From: Akkermansia muciniphila
Lineage (GTDB): Bacteria > Verrucomicrobiota > Verrucomicrobiia > Verrucomicrobiales > Akkermansiaceae
NCBI GenBank assembly: GCA_945883695.1
Contig: CAMCYK010000027.1
Span: 1 to 39,167, forward strand
Reading direction: 5' to 3'
DNA length: 39,167 bases
Below the pieces are notes generated by a model. The model was given only the letters and a program-made list of their open reading frames with translations. It made no database searches and had not been told where the DNA came from. This document shows, piece after piece, positions 24,539 through 31,268 of this stretch. Position numbers and translations under genes: made by a program. The stretch's first letter is position 1. Each line of letters opens with the position of its first letter.

Positions 24539-26632
24539 ATGTCCCTTCCCTTCATCAACCGCGAGCTGTCCTGGCTGGAATTCAACCAGCGCGTGCTCAA
24601 CGAGGCCCTGCGCTCCGATCTCCCGCTGCTCGAGCGCGTGAAATTCCTGGCGATCAGCGCGTCAAACCTCGACGAGTTCTTTCAGGTCCGCGTCGGCAGC
24701 CTGATGCTGCTGCGCCGCGGCGGCCGCAAGAACCCGGATCCGTCGGGGATGACGCCGTCCCAACAGCTCTCCGCGATCCGCCGCCGCGTGCAACGGATGA
24801 TCGAGGACCAGTACCGCCTGTTCAACACCGTGCTCCGGACCGCCCTGCGCGAGTCGGGCATCCGCCTGCTGGAAACCTCGCAGCTCACCAGCACCCAGGC
24901 CAACCAGGTGGCCGCCGCCTTCCACGACCAGATCTCGCCGCTGCTCACACCGCTCGCCGTGATCGCCGGCGAGGAAGCGCCGTTGGTTCCCGCCCTGCAA
25001 CTCATCGTCGCCTGCCGCATTTCCGACAGTGACACCGGGGCCACCCGCCACGTGCTGATCCCGGTCCCCGAGGGGCTCGGCCGCCGGATCGCGGTGAGCG
25101 ACCCCGGCGACGGGGTCGCCTTCGTGCTGATCGAGGACGTGGTCGCCCGCCACGCCGGGGAACTGTTTCCCGGCGAGGAAGTCGACGCCACCGCCTGCTT
25201 CCGCGTCACCCGCAACGGCGACATCGCGGTGCAGGAAGACGACGCCAGCGACCTGGCCGGCGAGATGGAGGAGGTCCTCGCCGCCCGCAAGCTGTCCGAC
25301 ACCGTCCGCCTCGAACTGCCCGCCAGCCTCCCGCGCGACCTTGCGAAAGTCATCCAGGAGGTCTGCCACACCAGCTCCGAGCAAGTCCACCGCATCGCCG
25401 GCCCGCTCGCCCTGTCCGGCTTCATGGACCTGGCCTTCCTGCCCGGCTTCGGCCACCTGCGCGATGAGGACTGGCCGGCGCAACCCTCGCCCGACCTCGC
25501 CCCGGGCGATCCGATCTTCGACGCGATCAGCCGCCGCGACCTGATGCTGCATCACCCCTACGAAAGCTTCGAGCCGGTGATGCGCCTGATCGAGGAAGCC
25601 GCCGACGACCCGCAGGTGGTCTCGATCAAGCAGGTCCTCTACCGCACCGCGCGCCAGTCGAGGATCATCGACGCCCTGATCCGCGCCGCGGAGAACGGCA
25701 AGGCGGTCACCGTGCTGGTCGAGCTCAAGGCCCGCTTCGACGAAGCCCGCAACCTGCTCCGCGCCGAGGAACTCCAGCGCGCCGGGGCGCAGATCGTTTA
25801 CGGCGTGAAGGGCCTCAAGACCCACGCCAAGATCTGCCTGGTGGTCCGCCGCGAGGAAGGCCGCCTGCGCCGCTACGTCCACCTCGGCACCGGCAACTAC
25901 AACGAGGCCACCGCCCGCCTCTACACCGACATCTCGCTGCTCACCTGCCGCCCCGAATACGGCTCCGACGCGTCCTTGTTCTTCAACGCCGTCACCGGCC
26001 GCTCGAAGCTGCTCCGCTTCCAGCGCCTCGTCCCCGCGCCCACCGCGATGAAGCCGCGGCTGCTCGACCTCATCGCCTCCGAAGCCGAGCGCGCGCGCCA
26101 GGGCGAACCCGCCCGGATCATCGCCAAGGTCAACTCGCTGCAGGATCCCGACATCATCGCCGCGCTCTACCAGGCCTCCAAGGCCGGCGTTGAAATCCAG
26201 CTCAACATCCGCGGCATCTGCTGCCTGAAAACCGGCGACCCGAAGCACTCGAAGAACATCCGCGTGATCTCGGTGATCGACCGCTATCTCGAACACGCCC
26301 GCGTCTTCTACTTCCACCAGGGCGGCGACCCCGGCATCTTCGTCGCCTCCGCCGACTGGATGGGCCGCAACCTCGAGCGCCGCGTCGAGCTGATGATCCC
26401 GGTCGAGGACAGCCGCGCCCGCCGCCGGATCCTCCGCCTGTTAGAGGCCTTCTTCCAGGACAACACCCAGGCCTCCAGGATCCTGCCCGACGGCACCTCC
26501 GAGCGCCTGCGTCCTGCCGCCGGCGAAAAGAAATTCCGCGCCCAGGAGCACTTCTTCAAGGAAGCGCGCCGCACCGCCAAGGCGCGCGAACAGGAACGCG
26601 CGATGACCTTCGAACCGCACGTGCCGAAGTAG
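24539..26632 (+). CDS. ppk1: Polyphosphate kinase 1
   Basis: The 697-residue product is full length for the family. ATG 24539 gives the canonical N terminus (MSLPFINRELSWLEFNQRVL); the upstream in-frame ATG at 24503 reads through the repeat. Family blocks include NLDEFFQVRVGSLM, HHPYESFEPV, VSIKQVLYRTARQSRIIDAL, the phosphorylated-histidine motif LKTHAKICLVVRR (His429), HLGTGNYNEATARLYTDI, IRGICCL and FVASADWMGRNLERRVEL. Ppk1 reversibly makes polyphosphate from ATP and is membrane-associated or cytoplasmic. The C-terminal tail (AREQERAMTFEPHVPK) extends past the core. The stop codon lies inside an 18-bp sequence repeated at 27959-27976. Confidence 0.97.
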   Translation: MSLPFINRELSWLEFNQRVLNEALRSDLPLLERVKFLAISASNLDEFFQVRVGSLMLLRRGGRKNPDPSGMTPSQQLSAIRRRVQRMIEDQYRLFNTVLRTALRESGIRLLETSQLTSTQANQVAAAFHDQISPLLTPLAVIAGEEAPLVPALQLIVACRISDSDTGATRHVLIPVPEGLGRRIAVSDPGDGVAFVLIEDVVARHAGELFPGEEVDATACFRVTRNGDIAVQEDDASDLAGEMEEVLAARKLSDTVRLELPASLPRDLAKVIQEVCHTSSEQVHRIAGPLALSGFMDLAFLPGFGHLRDEDWPAQPSPDLAPGDPIFDAISRRDLMLHHPYESFEPVMRLIEEAADDPQVVSIKQVLYRTARQSRIIDALIRAAENGKAVTVLVELKARFDEARNLLRAEELQRAGAQIVYGVKGLKTHAKICLVVRREEGRLRRYVHLGTGNYNEATARLYTDISLLTCRPEYGSDASLFFNAVTGRSKLLRFQRLVPAPTAMKPRLLDLIASEAERARQGEPARIIAKVNSLQDPDIIAALYQASKAGVEIQLNIRGICCLKTGDPKHSKNIRVISVIDRYLEHARVFYFHQGGDPGIFVASADWMGRNLERRVELMIPVEDSRARRRILRLLEAFFQDNTQASRILPDGTSERLRPAAGEKKFRAQEHFFKEARRTAKAREQERAMTFEPHVPK

Positions 26633-26642
26633 CGCGACTTTG
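26625..26642. repeat. 18-bp direct repeat, left copy, spanning the ppk1 stop codon
   Basis: CGAAGTAGCGCGACTTTG occurs here and again exactly at 27959-27976. The left copy contains the last codons and TAG of ppk1. The pair brackets 1.3 kb holding one AT-richer orphan gene and repeat-like noncoding DNA. It may be an attachment or target-site duplication, or two members of a palindromic repeat family. Confidence 0.6.
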
Positions 26643-26682
26643 AAATGGGTGCGGTGTGTCCCAAGGGGACTCCAATCACAAA

Positions 26683-26715
26683 GCCCGGGGTTGCGAGAGA
26701 CGAGCTACCCCGGGT
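26683..26715. repeat. GC-rich hairpin in the spacer after ppk1
   Basis: GCCCGGGGT (26683-26691) pairs with ACCCCGGGT (26707-26715), one G-T pair, around a 15-base loop. It lies between convergent genes (ppk1 stop 26632, orphan stop 26790), where a bidirectional terminator could act, but it lacks T-tracts. The remainder of 26633-26789 shows no gene. Confidence 0.4.
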
Positions 26716-26789
26716 GCACCGGGCAGAAAATGCTACCTCGAAGAGGTTGTGGACGGGTGCCTCCCTGTTCCAAAGGGGGTCGACACTTG

Positions 26790-27413
26790 CTAGTCCCACC
26801 AAAGATGCAACCTTTTCTCCCGAAAAACTCGGCTTGATATCGAATCGCCTTCGAAATAGAGTTCAAGGCCAAACGTGGTATCGAGACCATCCGATCGACC
26901 CGAACAGATCGCCTCAATCATTTCCGCGTCTTTGAAACTGATGTCGGGACGAAATTCAATAATCACATCCGACTCCGTGATATTGACAATTTCCAATTCT
27001 ATCGAATCCTGGATATCCCGGATCATTTTGGCAAGCACCTGACGAAATCCCTGAACGTCAGAAAACAAGCTTTCCCAGTGATAATTATCCGCAACCTGGA
27101 AGACCTCCAGCACCGAAGGCAGATCGCTTCGCGGCACAACATAAACTCTCTGAATCTCGCCCGCACCCCAAGAAGAACAAAATGAATAGACTAATTCACT
27201 CGCCTCAATAGGCATCACATCACTTGGATTGAGCAAATCCAAAGCAACAAAAATATATTTTTTCCCGCAATGATTCAAGTTCGCGAGTATTTCACTCCGA
27301 ACCTTCTCTCCTTTTTCATAGGCCAGCAAATCCGTCATTAACCAATTCTCACCGAGACTACACTCCGTGAGAACCGCATCTTGATTGCTCGAACTTTCTT
27401 CGCTCATCGTCAC
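26790..27413 (-). CDS. Orphan hypothetical protein in AT-richer segment
   Basis: The 207-residue acidic soluble protein has no signal peptide. I do not recognise the family. Visible segments include KKYIFVALDLLNPSDVMPIE, AGEIQRVYVVPRSDLPSVLE, ELEIVNITESDVIIEFRPDI and the C terminus REKRLHLWWD. Size, acidity and lack of neighbours on the strand recall bacterial immunity or effector-associated proteins, but that is speculation. Codon use and composition are clearly less GC-rich than flanking genes, a sign of recent acquisition. The start could be the ATG at 27411-27413 or the second Met two codons on. Confidence 0.75.
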   Translation of the reverse strand: MTMSEESSSNQDAVLTECSLGENWLMTDLLAYEKGEKVRSEILANLNHCGKKYIFVALDLLNPSDVMPIEASELVYSFCSSWGAGEIQRVYVVPRSDLPSVLEVFQVADNYHWESLFSDVQGFRQVLAKMIRDIQDSIELEIVNITESDVIIEFRPDISFKDAEMIEAICSGRSDGLDTTFGLELYFEGDSISSRVFREKRLHLWWD

Positions 27414-27907
27414 TCCCGGATTCCCTTAAAACCTAAACGGCCCAGCGATTTCACCCCGACGGCTTTACGCCCTTGCCGGAATTCCAGGCTGTCTTGCACG
27501 GCCAAAGAGTTTGCATGGCTGAATCCCTTGCACGGCTTACGACTAGCCAACGACGGGAGGGTTGAAAAGGCTTCTCTTCTCCCAAGGCTTGGCATTTTCC
27601 GCAGCATCAACTCTCTGAGGCCGATCGCTGCGAAGGTGGTGCCTGCGATCGGGTGCCTTCCCGCCCGGGGTTGAGCATGCATCGACACGGCGCCGGCGAC
27701 GCATGACTTCCCGCTGGCAAGCGAGGGGGTGAGGAAGGATCTGACCTGAAGCCGTCTTAGAAGGAGGCGGCCGCCCGAAAGAGTGGCCGGAACTGCCGCT
27801 GGCGCGCCTGGAGGGCACGCTGCATGCGGTGCGCCATCTGCGCGGAGGGGCGGGACGCCACGGCGCGGTGGCCGCGAAGCTCAGGAGTGCGGTCCGCCGC
27901 GCACCGT

Positions 27908-27989
27908 CACAACTTGCAAAGTTGTGCTCCGTCCGCTTCGCGGGACCGCGCGCCAGCACGAAGTAGCGCGACTTTGCAAGTTGCGTGCT
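27908..27989. repeat. Pair of inverted hairpins sharing an AACTTGCAAAGTT core
   Basis: Hairpin 1 (27908-27926) is perfect: CACAACTT-gca-AAGTTGTG. Hairpin 2 (27965-27989) is imperfect: agcgcgactt-tgc-aagttgcgtgct. The core of the second is the reverse complement of the core of the first, apart from one changed base, so the two copies face each other 50-60 bases apart, as in REP/BIME pairs. The left half of hairpin 2 is part of the 18-bp sequence also found at the end of ppk1. Confidence 0.6.
27959..27976. repeat. 18-bp direct repeat, right copy
   Basis: This is an exact second copy of the sequence spanning the ppk1 stop codon (26625-26642), in the same orientation. Here it is followed by the second arm of a hairpin, while the left copy is not. 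Confidence 0.6.
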
Positions 27990-28103
27990 GGGGACGGCTC
28001 GCCTCGCCAAGGCCGTTGCTTACCCCCCCCCCTCGCTTCCGGTTGCGGATGCATTCGTTCGCTTCCACGTCGCGCAATGTAAGCGTTCACCTACATTCGC
28101 AGA

Positions 28104-28121
28104 TGTCGCCGAACTTCGACA
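28104..28121. promoter_or_regulatory. hipBA operator-like site 1
   Basis: TGTCG-N8-CGACA, extended by A/T on the outside (ATGTCG...CGACAT, 28103-28122). Known E. coli HipB operators have the form TATCC-N8-GGATA, that is, five-base half sites with the same 8-bp spacer. It lies 43-60 bases upstream of hipB. Confidence 0.6.
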
Positions 28122-28129
28122 TTTTCAAT

Positions 28130-28147
28130 TGTCGGCGAACGCCGACT
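28130..28147. promoter_or_regulatory. hipBA operator-like site 2
   Basis: TGTCG-N8-CGACT, with the same left half site and spacer as site 1 and centre-to-centre distance 26 bp. The interior (GTCGGCG-aa-CGCCGAC, 28131-28146) is itself a perfect palindrome. It ends 16 bases before the hipB ATG, so a bound repressor would block expression. Confidence 0.6.
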
Positions 28148-28163
28148 TTGATAGGTAGGCTCC

Positions 28164-28445
28164 ATGCAATTCCAAACCCCGCGCGAACTCGCGGCCTTGA
28201 TCCGCTCGCGGCGCAAGCTGCGGCGCTTGAGCCAAACGCAGCTCGCGGCTCTCGCCGGCGTGAGCCGCGATTGGATCATCGGCTTGGAAAAAGGCAGATC
28301 CACCGTCGAGTTCGGCCTGGTGCTGAGGACGATCAAAGCGCTCGGTCTTGCGTTGTCCGCCGATCCTCTCCCCGAACATCCCCCCCACGCCGTGATCGAC
28401 CTCAACGAGCTGCTAGGAGATCACGGTAACCCGAGAGACCGATGA
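28164..28445 (+). CDS. hipB: HipB-like antitoxin and repressor
   Basis: The 93-residue protein has a HTH_3/Xre domain (about 8-62: ELAALIRSRRKLRRLSQTQL then AALAGVSRDWIIGLEKG). It ends with a flexible tail (DLNELLGDHGNPRDR). Its stop overlaps the hipA start (ATGA). HipB binds operators as a dimer and neutralises HipA. The length is close to E. coli HipB (88 residues). Two matching dyads lie directly upstream. An AGG-rich sequence about 8 bases before the ATG can serve as ribosome-binding site. Confidence 0.9.
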   Translation: MQFQTPRELAALIRSRRKLRRLSQTQLAALAGVSRDWIIGLEKGRSTVEFGLVLRTIKALGLALSADPLPEHPPHAVIDLNELLGDHGNPRDR

Positions 28446-29737
28446 ACGACGAACTGTCCGTCATCTCCGAGGGCAAACTGGTCGGCCGGATCACCTCCGC
28501 CACGAACCGCCTCAAGTTCCGCTACGAGTCCTCGTGGACGGAATCGCGCGACGCCTTTCCGCTCTCGCTCTCGATGCCGCTGGTGGTCGAGGAGCACACG
28601 CACAAGGCCGTTGACTGCTTCCTTCGCGGTCTCCTGCCCGACAACCCGCAGGTGCTCGACCAATGGGGCAAGCGCTTCCACGTTTCGGCGAAGAACCCTT
28701 TCAAACTGATCGGCCACGTCGGTGAAGACTGTGCGGGCGCGCTTCAGTTCATCCCCCGGTCGCGGGAAGACGAGTTGCTCGGGGTTACCGGACGGGAAAG
28801 CATCGGGTGGCTTTCCGAAGACGAACTCGCCCGACGGATCAGAATGCTGTTAGAGAATCCCGGAACGACCCGGACCGGCACAGACACCGGCCAGTTCAGT
28901 CTCGCGGGAGCCCAACCGAAAACCGCCCTCCACCTCGACCCCGCGACCGGTCGCTGGGGGGTTCCATCCGGCCGCCTCCCCACGACCCATATCCTCAAGC
29001 CGACCTCCGGACACTACGACGGCTACGCGGAGAACGAGCACTTCTGCCTGTCCCTGGCGAGGGAGTTGGGACTGCGCGCCGCCAGCTCAAGCGTGATCCA
29101 TCCTGGAGGACAAACCGTCATTGTCGTGGGGCGCTACGACCGCCTCCTGCGCGACGGCCGCTTCCTCCGCATCCACCAGGAAGACTTCTGCCAGGCCCTG
29201 TCGATCCCGCCCGATCTCAAATACCAGAACGACGGCGGGCCTTCCGTCAAAACCGCGGCCGCCTTGCTCCGCGACAACTCGTCGGATGCCAACGGCGACC
29301 TCAACCGCTTCGCCGCGGCCCTCGCGTTCAACTGGCTGATCTCCGGTCCCGACGCCCATGCCAAGAACTACTCGCTGCTCATCGCGGGCGGCTCGCAGGT
29401 CCGGCTGGCCCCGCTCTACGACCTCACCAGTTCCCTGCCCTACCCCGCCCTGATCAGTCCGCACAAGGCGAAGCTCGCGATGAAGATCGGCAGCAAATAC
29501 AAGATCAAGGACATCGCCCGCCGCCATTGGGAAAGCTGCGCGCGCGACCTTGGAATCCCTGCGCCACGACTGCTCGAACAGGTCGCCGCCATGGCCGAGC
29601 TCCTCCCCGATGCCGCGACCCGCGCGGCGCATTCGCTTGACCAGAGCGGGATCAAGCACCCGGTGATCGGACGCATCATCGACCAACTCGGCCCCCACCT
29701 CCGAGCCTGCCGCGAGCAACTTGCCAAGTTGGACTGA
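28442..29737 (+). CDS. hipA: HipA-family serine/threonine kinase toxin
   Basis: The 431-residue product has the N-terminal couple_hipA region (RLKFRYESSWTESRDAFPLS), the P-loop-like segment GQFSLAGAQPKTAL, the catalytic loop NWLISGPDAHAKNYS with Asp304 and Asn309, and the metal-binding Asp327 in LAPLYDLTSS. Spacing matches E. coli HipA (Asp309, Asp332), so the kinase looks intact. Known HipA phosphorylates glutamyl-tRNA synthetase and stops translation, giving persistence; relatives have other synthetase targets. It overlaps hipB by 4 bases (ATGA). Confidence 0.93.
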   Translation: MNDELSVISEGKLVGRITSATNRLKFRYESSWTESRDAFPLSLSMPLVVEEHTHKAVDCFLRGLLPDNPQVLDQWGKRFHVSAKNPFKLIGHVGEDCAGALQFIPRSREDELLGVTGRESIGWLSEDELARRIRMLLENPGTTRTGTDTGQFSLAGAQPKTALHLDPATGRWGVPSGRLPTTHILKPTSGHYDGYAENEHFCLSLARELGLRAASSSVIHPGGQTVIVVGRYDRLLRDGRFLRIHQEDFCQALSIPPDLKYQNDGGPSVKTAAALLRDNSSDANGDLNRFAAALAFNWLISGPDAHAKNYSLLIAGGSQVRLAPLYDLTSSLPYPALISPHKAKLAMKIGSKYKIKDIARRHWESCARDLGIPAPRLLEQVAAMAELLPDAATRAAHSLDQSGIKHPVIGRIIDQLGPHLRACREQLAKLD

Positions 29738-29754
29738 GTCGCCGGGAAATCCAT

Positions 29755-29775
29755 GTAACATTCCCGCCGCGCCGT
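29755..29775 (+). promoter_or_regulatory. Promoter-like box before sigma factor gene (GTAAC-N13-CGT)
   Basis: GTAACATTC followed by CGT, 13 bases after the AAC, lies 19 bases upstream of the sigma gene ATG. The same arrangement with identical spacing occurs before the kinase gene (31222-31242). ECF promoters commonly carry AAC in the -35 box and CGT in the -10 box, although with a spacer nearer 16. Candidate autoregulated promoter. Confidence 0.4.
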
Positions 29776-29794
29776 GGTAGAAGCCGGGCGGACC

Positions 29795-30526
29795 ATGCCC
29801 GCGCTCGATTCCCCGCCCACCCTCTTCGCCACCACCCGTTGGACCCTCGTCCAGGACGCGGCCCGTGGCGGCGACCACGGGGCCGTCGCGGCGCTCGGCG
29901 CGCTGTTCGCCACCTACTGGCAGCCGCTTTACCGCTATGCCCGGCGGAAGGGGAAATCGAAGGAAGACGCCGAGGACCTGGTGCAGGGCTTCCTCGTTCA
30001 TCTTCTAACCGCCGACGCCCTGCGCGACATCGACCGCGCCAAGGGCCGCTTCCGCTCCTTCCTGCTCGCCTCCTTCCAGCACTGGATGATCAACGACTGG
30101 AAGCACGCCTCCCGCGACAAGCGCGGCGGCGGGATCGCCCCGTTGTCCTTCGACTGGGAAAGCGCCGAAAGCGGGCTCAAGCTGGAGGTCGCCGACGAGC
30201 GCAGCCCCGACCGGATCTACGACCGCGAATGGGCCGTCGCCTTGCTCGACAAGGTCCTGCAAGACCTCGCAGCGCTCGCCCGCGAGGAAGGCGGAGCCGA
30301 GCAATTCGAGCGGCTCAAGCCCTGCCTCACCGCCGACTCCGGCCGCATCGGCTACGCCGCCATCGCCACCGAACTCGGCCTGAGCGAAGGTGCCCTGCGC
30401 GTCGCCGTCCACCGCCTGCGCAAGCGCTACCGCCACCTGCTCACCGATGAGATCGCCCGCACCCTGTCCTCGCCCGACGCGGTCGAAGACGAAATGCAGT
30501 CGCTCTTCGCCGCCCTTGCCGGGTGA
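29795..30526 (+). CDS. ECF-like RNA polymerase sigma factor
   Basis: The 243-residue protein starts at ATG 29795 (MPALDSPPTLFATTRWTLVQ); a GTG seven codons earlier overlaps the putative promoter. Region 2 is at about residues 30-75 (FATYWQPLYRYARRKGKSKE then DAEDLVQGFLVHLL). Region 4 is near residues 175-225 (YAAIATELGLSEGALRVAVH then RLRKRYRHLL). The RWTLV start and LVQGFL motif match the ECF group paired with Ser/Thr kinases in Verrucomicrobiota and Planctomycetota. Its usual partner kinase follows at 31269, after an inserted vapBC module on the opposite strand. Confidence 0.9.
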   Translation: MPALDSPPTLFATTRWTLVQDAARGGDHGAVAALGALFATYWQPLYRYARRKGKSKEDAEDLVQGFLVHLLTADALRDIDRAKGRFRSFLLASFQHWMINDWKHASRDKRGGGIAPLSFDWESAESGLKLEVADERSPDRIYDREWAVALLDKVLQDLAALAREEGGAEQFERLKPCLTADSGRIGYAAIATELGLSEGALRVAVHRLRKRYRHLLTDEIARTLSSPDAVEDEMQSLFAALAG

Positions 30527-30529
30527 TCC

Positions 30530-30937
30530 TCAGACGAAAGGATTCACCACTTTCACCCCGGCATAACTCTGCCCGTCGTTCAGATCTTCGGAAAACACCG
30601 TTCCACAACCGAGCTCGATCGCAGCCGCCAGGATCGCGCTGTCCCAGTAGGAAATCCCATACCGCTTTCGAATCTCCAGCGCCGACCAGAAGACGGCTTC
30701 GTCCACCGGCAAGACCGGATAGCGCCGCATTTTCTCAAGCACCTGTAGCACCTGCTCCTCCGGCAGCTTCAGCTTCGAAATCGCATTGACGTAAAACTCC
30801 GCCAGCACCTGAATCGAAAGCCCGACCCCATCGCGGGCCAAAAGCTCGCGCGCCACTTTCCGCTTCTCCATCTCCTCCGTCTTCTTCGAAGCGGCATACA
30901 GGAGGATGTTCGTATCCAAAAACGAATCAGCGTGCAT
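30530..30937 (-). CDS. vapC: VapC-type PIN-domain ribonuclease toxin
   Basis: The 135-residue PIN protein has acidic active-site residues: Asp8 in FLDTNILLYA, the Glu in VLAEFYVNA, the Asp in SYWDSAILAAA and the Asp pair in FSEDLNDG. VapC toxins cut RNA, often tRNA or rRNA. The gene overlaps the antitoxin by 11 bases. It ends 3 bases from the sigma factor stop, in convergent orientation. Length and motifs indicate an intact toxin. Confidence 0.92.
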   Translation of the reverse strand: MHADSFLDTNILLYAASKKTEEMEKRKVARELLARDGVGLSIQVLAEFYVNAISKLKLPEEQVLQVLEKMRRYPVLPVDEAVFWSALEIRKRYGISYWDSAILAAAIELGCGTVFSEDLNDGQSYAGVKVVNPFV

Positions 30938-31157
30938 GGGCGTCCGATCGGCTCAGGCGGTCTCCGGCGCTGAATTCCGGCAGCTTGTCCATTTCCGCGA
31001 ACAAGCTCTTGGCCCGCTCCCGGGCCGTCAGCCGCTTCTCTGTGAGGACGTGCTCCAGTCCTTGCAGCACCAATTCGCGCAAGGTGGTGCGACGCTCTGC
31101 TGCCAGCATCTTCGCCCGCCTCACGACCTCTTCGGGTAGTTCGATGGTTGTTTTCAT
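30927..31157 (-). CDS. vapB: Ribbon-helix-helix antitoxin (VapB-type)
   Basis: The 76-residue protein has an N-terminal ribbon-helix-helix (MKTTIELPEEVVRRAKMLAA then ERRTTLRELVLQGLEHVL) and a toxin-binding C-terminal tail (FAEMDKLPEFSAGDRLSR). It precedes and overlaps vapC by 11 bases, the usual antitoxin-first order. It is divergent from the kinase gene across 111 bases, so its own repressor site may overlap the kinase promoter region. Confidence 0.9.
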   Translation of the reverse strand: MKTTIELPEEVVRRAKMLAAERRTTLRELVLQGLEHVLTEKRLTARERAKSLFAEMDKLPEFSAGDRLSRSDAHAR

Positions 31158-31221
31158 GGAGCCGTAGATACAGGCTTACGGGCCTGATGTCAAACCGCTC
31201 TCGCCGGATCAAAGAATGTTG

Positions 31222-31242
31222 GTAACAATTCTCCGGTCACGT
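31222..31242 (+). promoter_or_regulatory. Promoter-like box before kinase gene (GTAAC-N13-CGT)
   Basis: GGTAACAATTC followed by CGT at 31240-31242 repeats the arrangement seen before the sigma factor gene, with 13 bases between AAC and CGT. The kinase ATG is 26 bases further on. It suggests that sigma and kinase genes share a promoter type despite the intervening vapBC. Confidence 0.4.
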
Positions 31243-31268
31243 TTTTGAGGAAGGCAGACCACCCGATC

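Larger units (their letters stand above)
27414..28080. other. Gene-free region made of repeat-like noncoding DNA
   Basis: No frame here reads as a convincing protein. Frames of 60-155 codons on both strands are Arg/Pro/Ser-rich and lack protein-like patterns. The region mixes a less GC-rich part (27414-27600) with GC-rich parts, has a C-run at 28023-28032, and contains the inverted hairpin pair at 27908-27926 and 27965-27989. It probably consists of dispersed intergenic repeats and decayed DNA. Confidence 0.5.

Noticed and set aside
27543-28010. 155-codon minus-strand frame in the gap before hipB
   Set aside because: Ser/Arg/Pro-rich, no motifs, and it reads through two hairpins; treated as noncoding repeat DNA.
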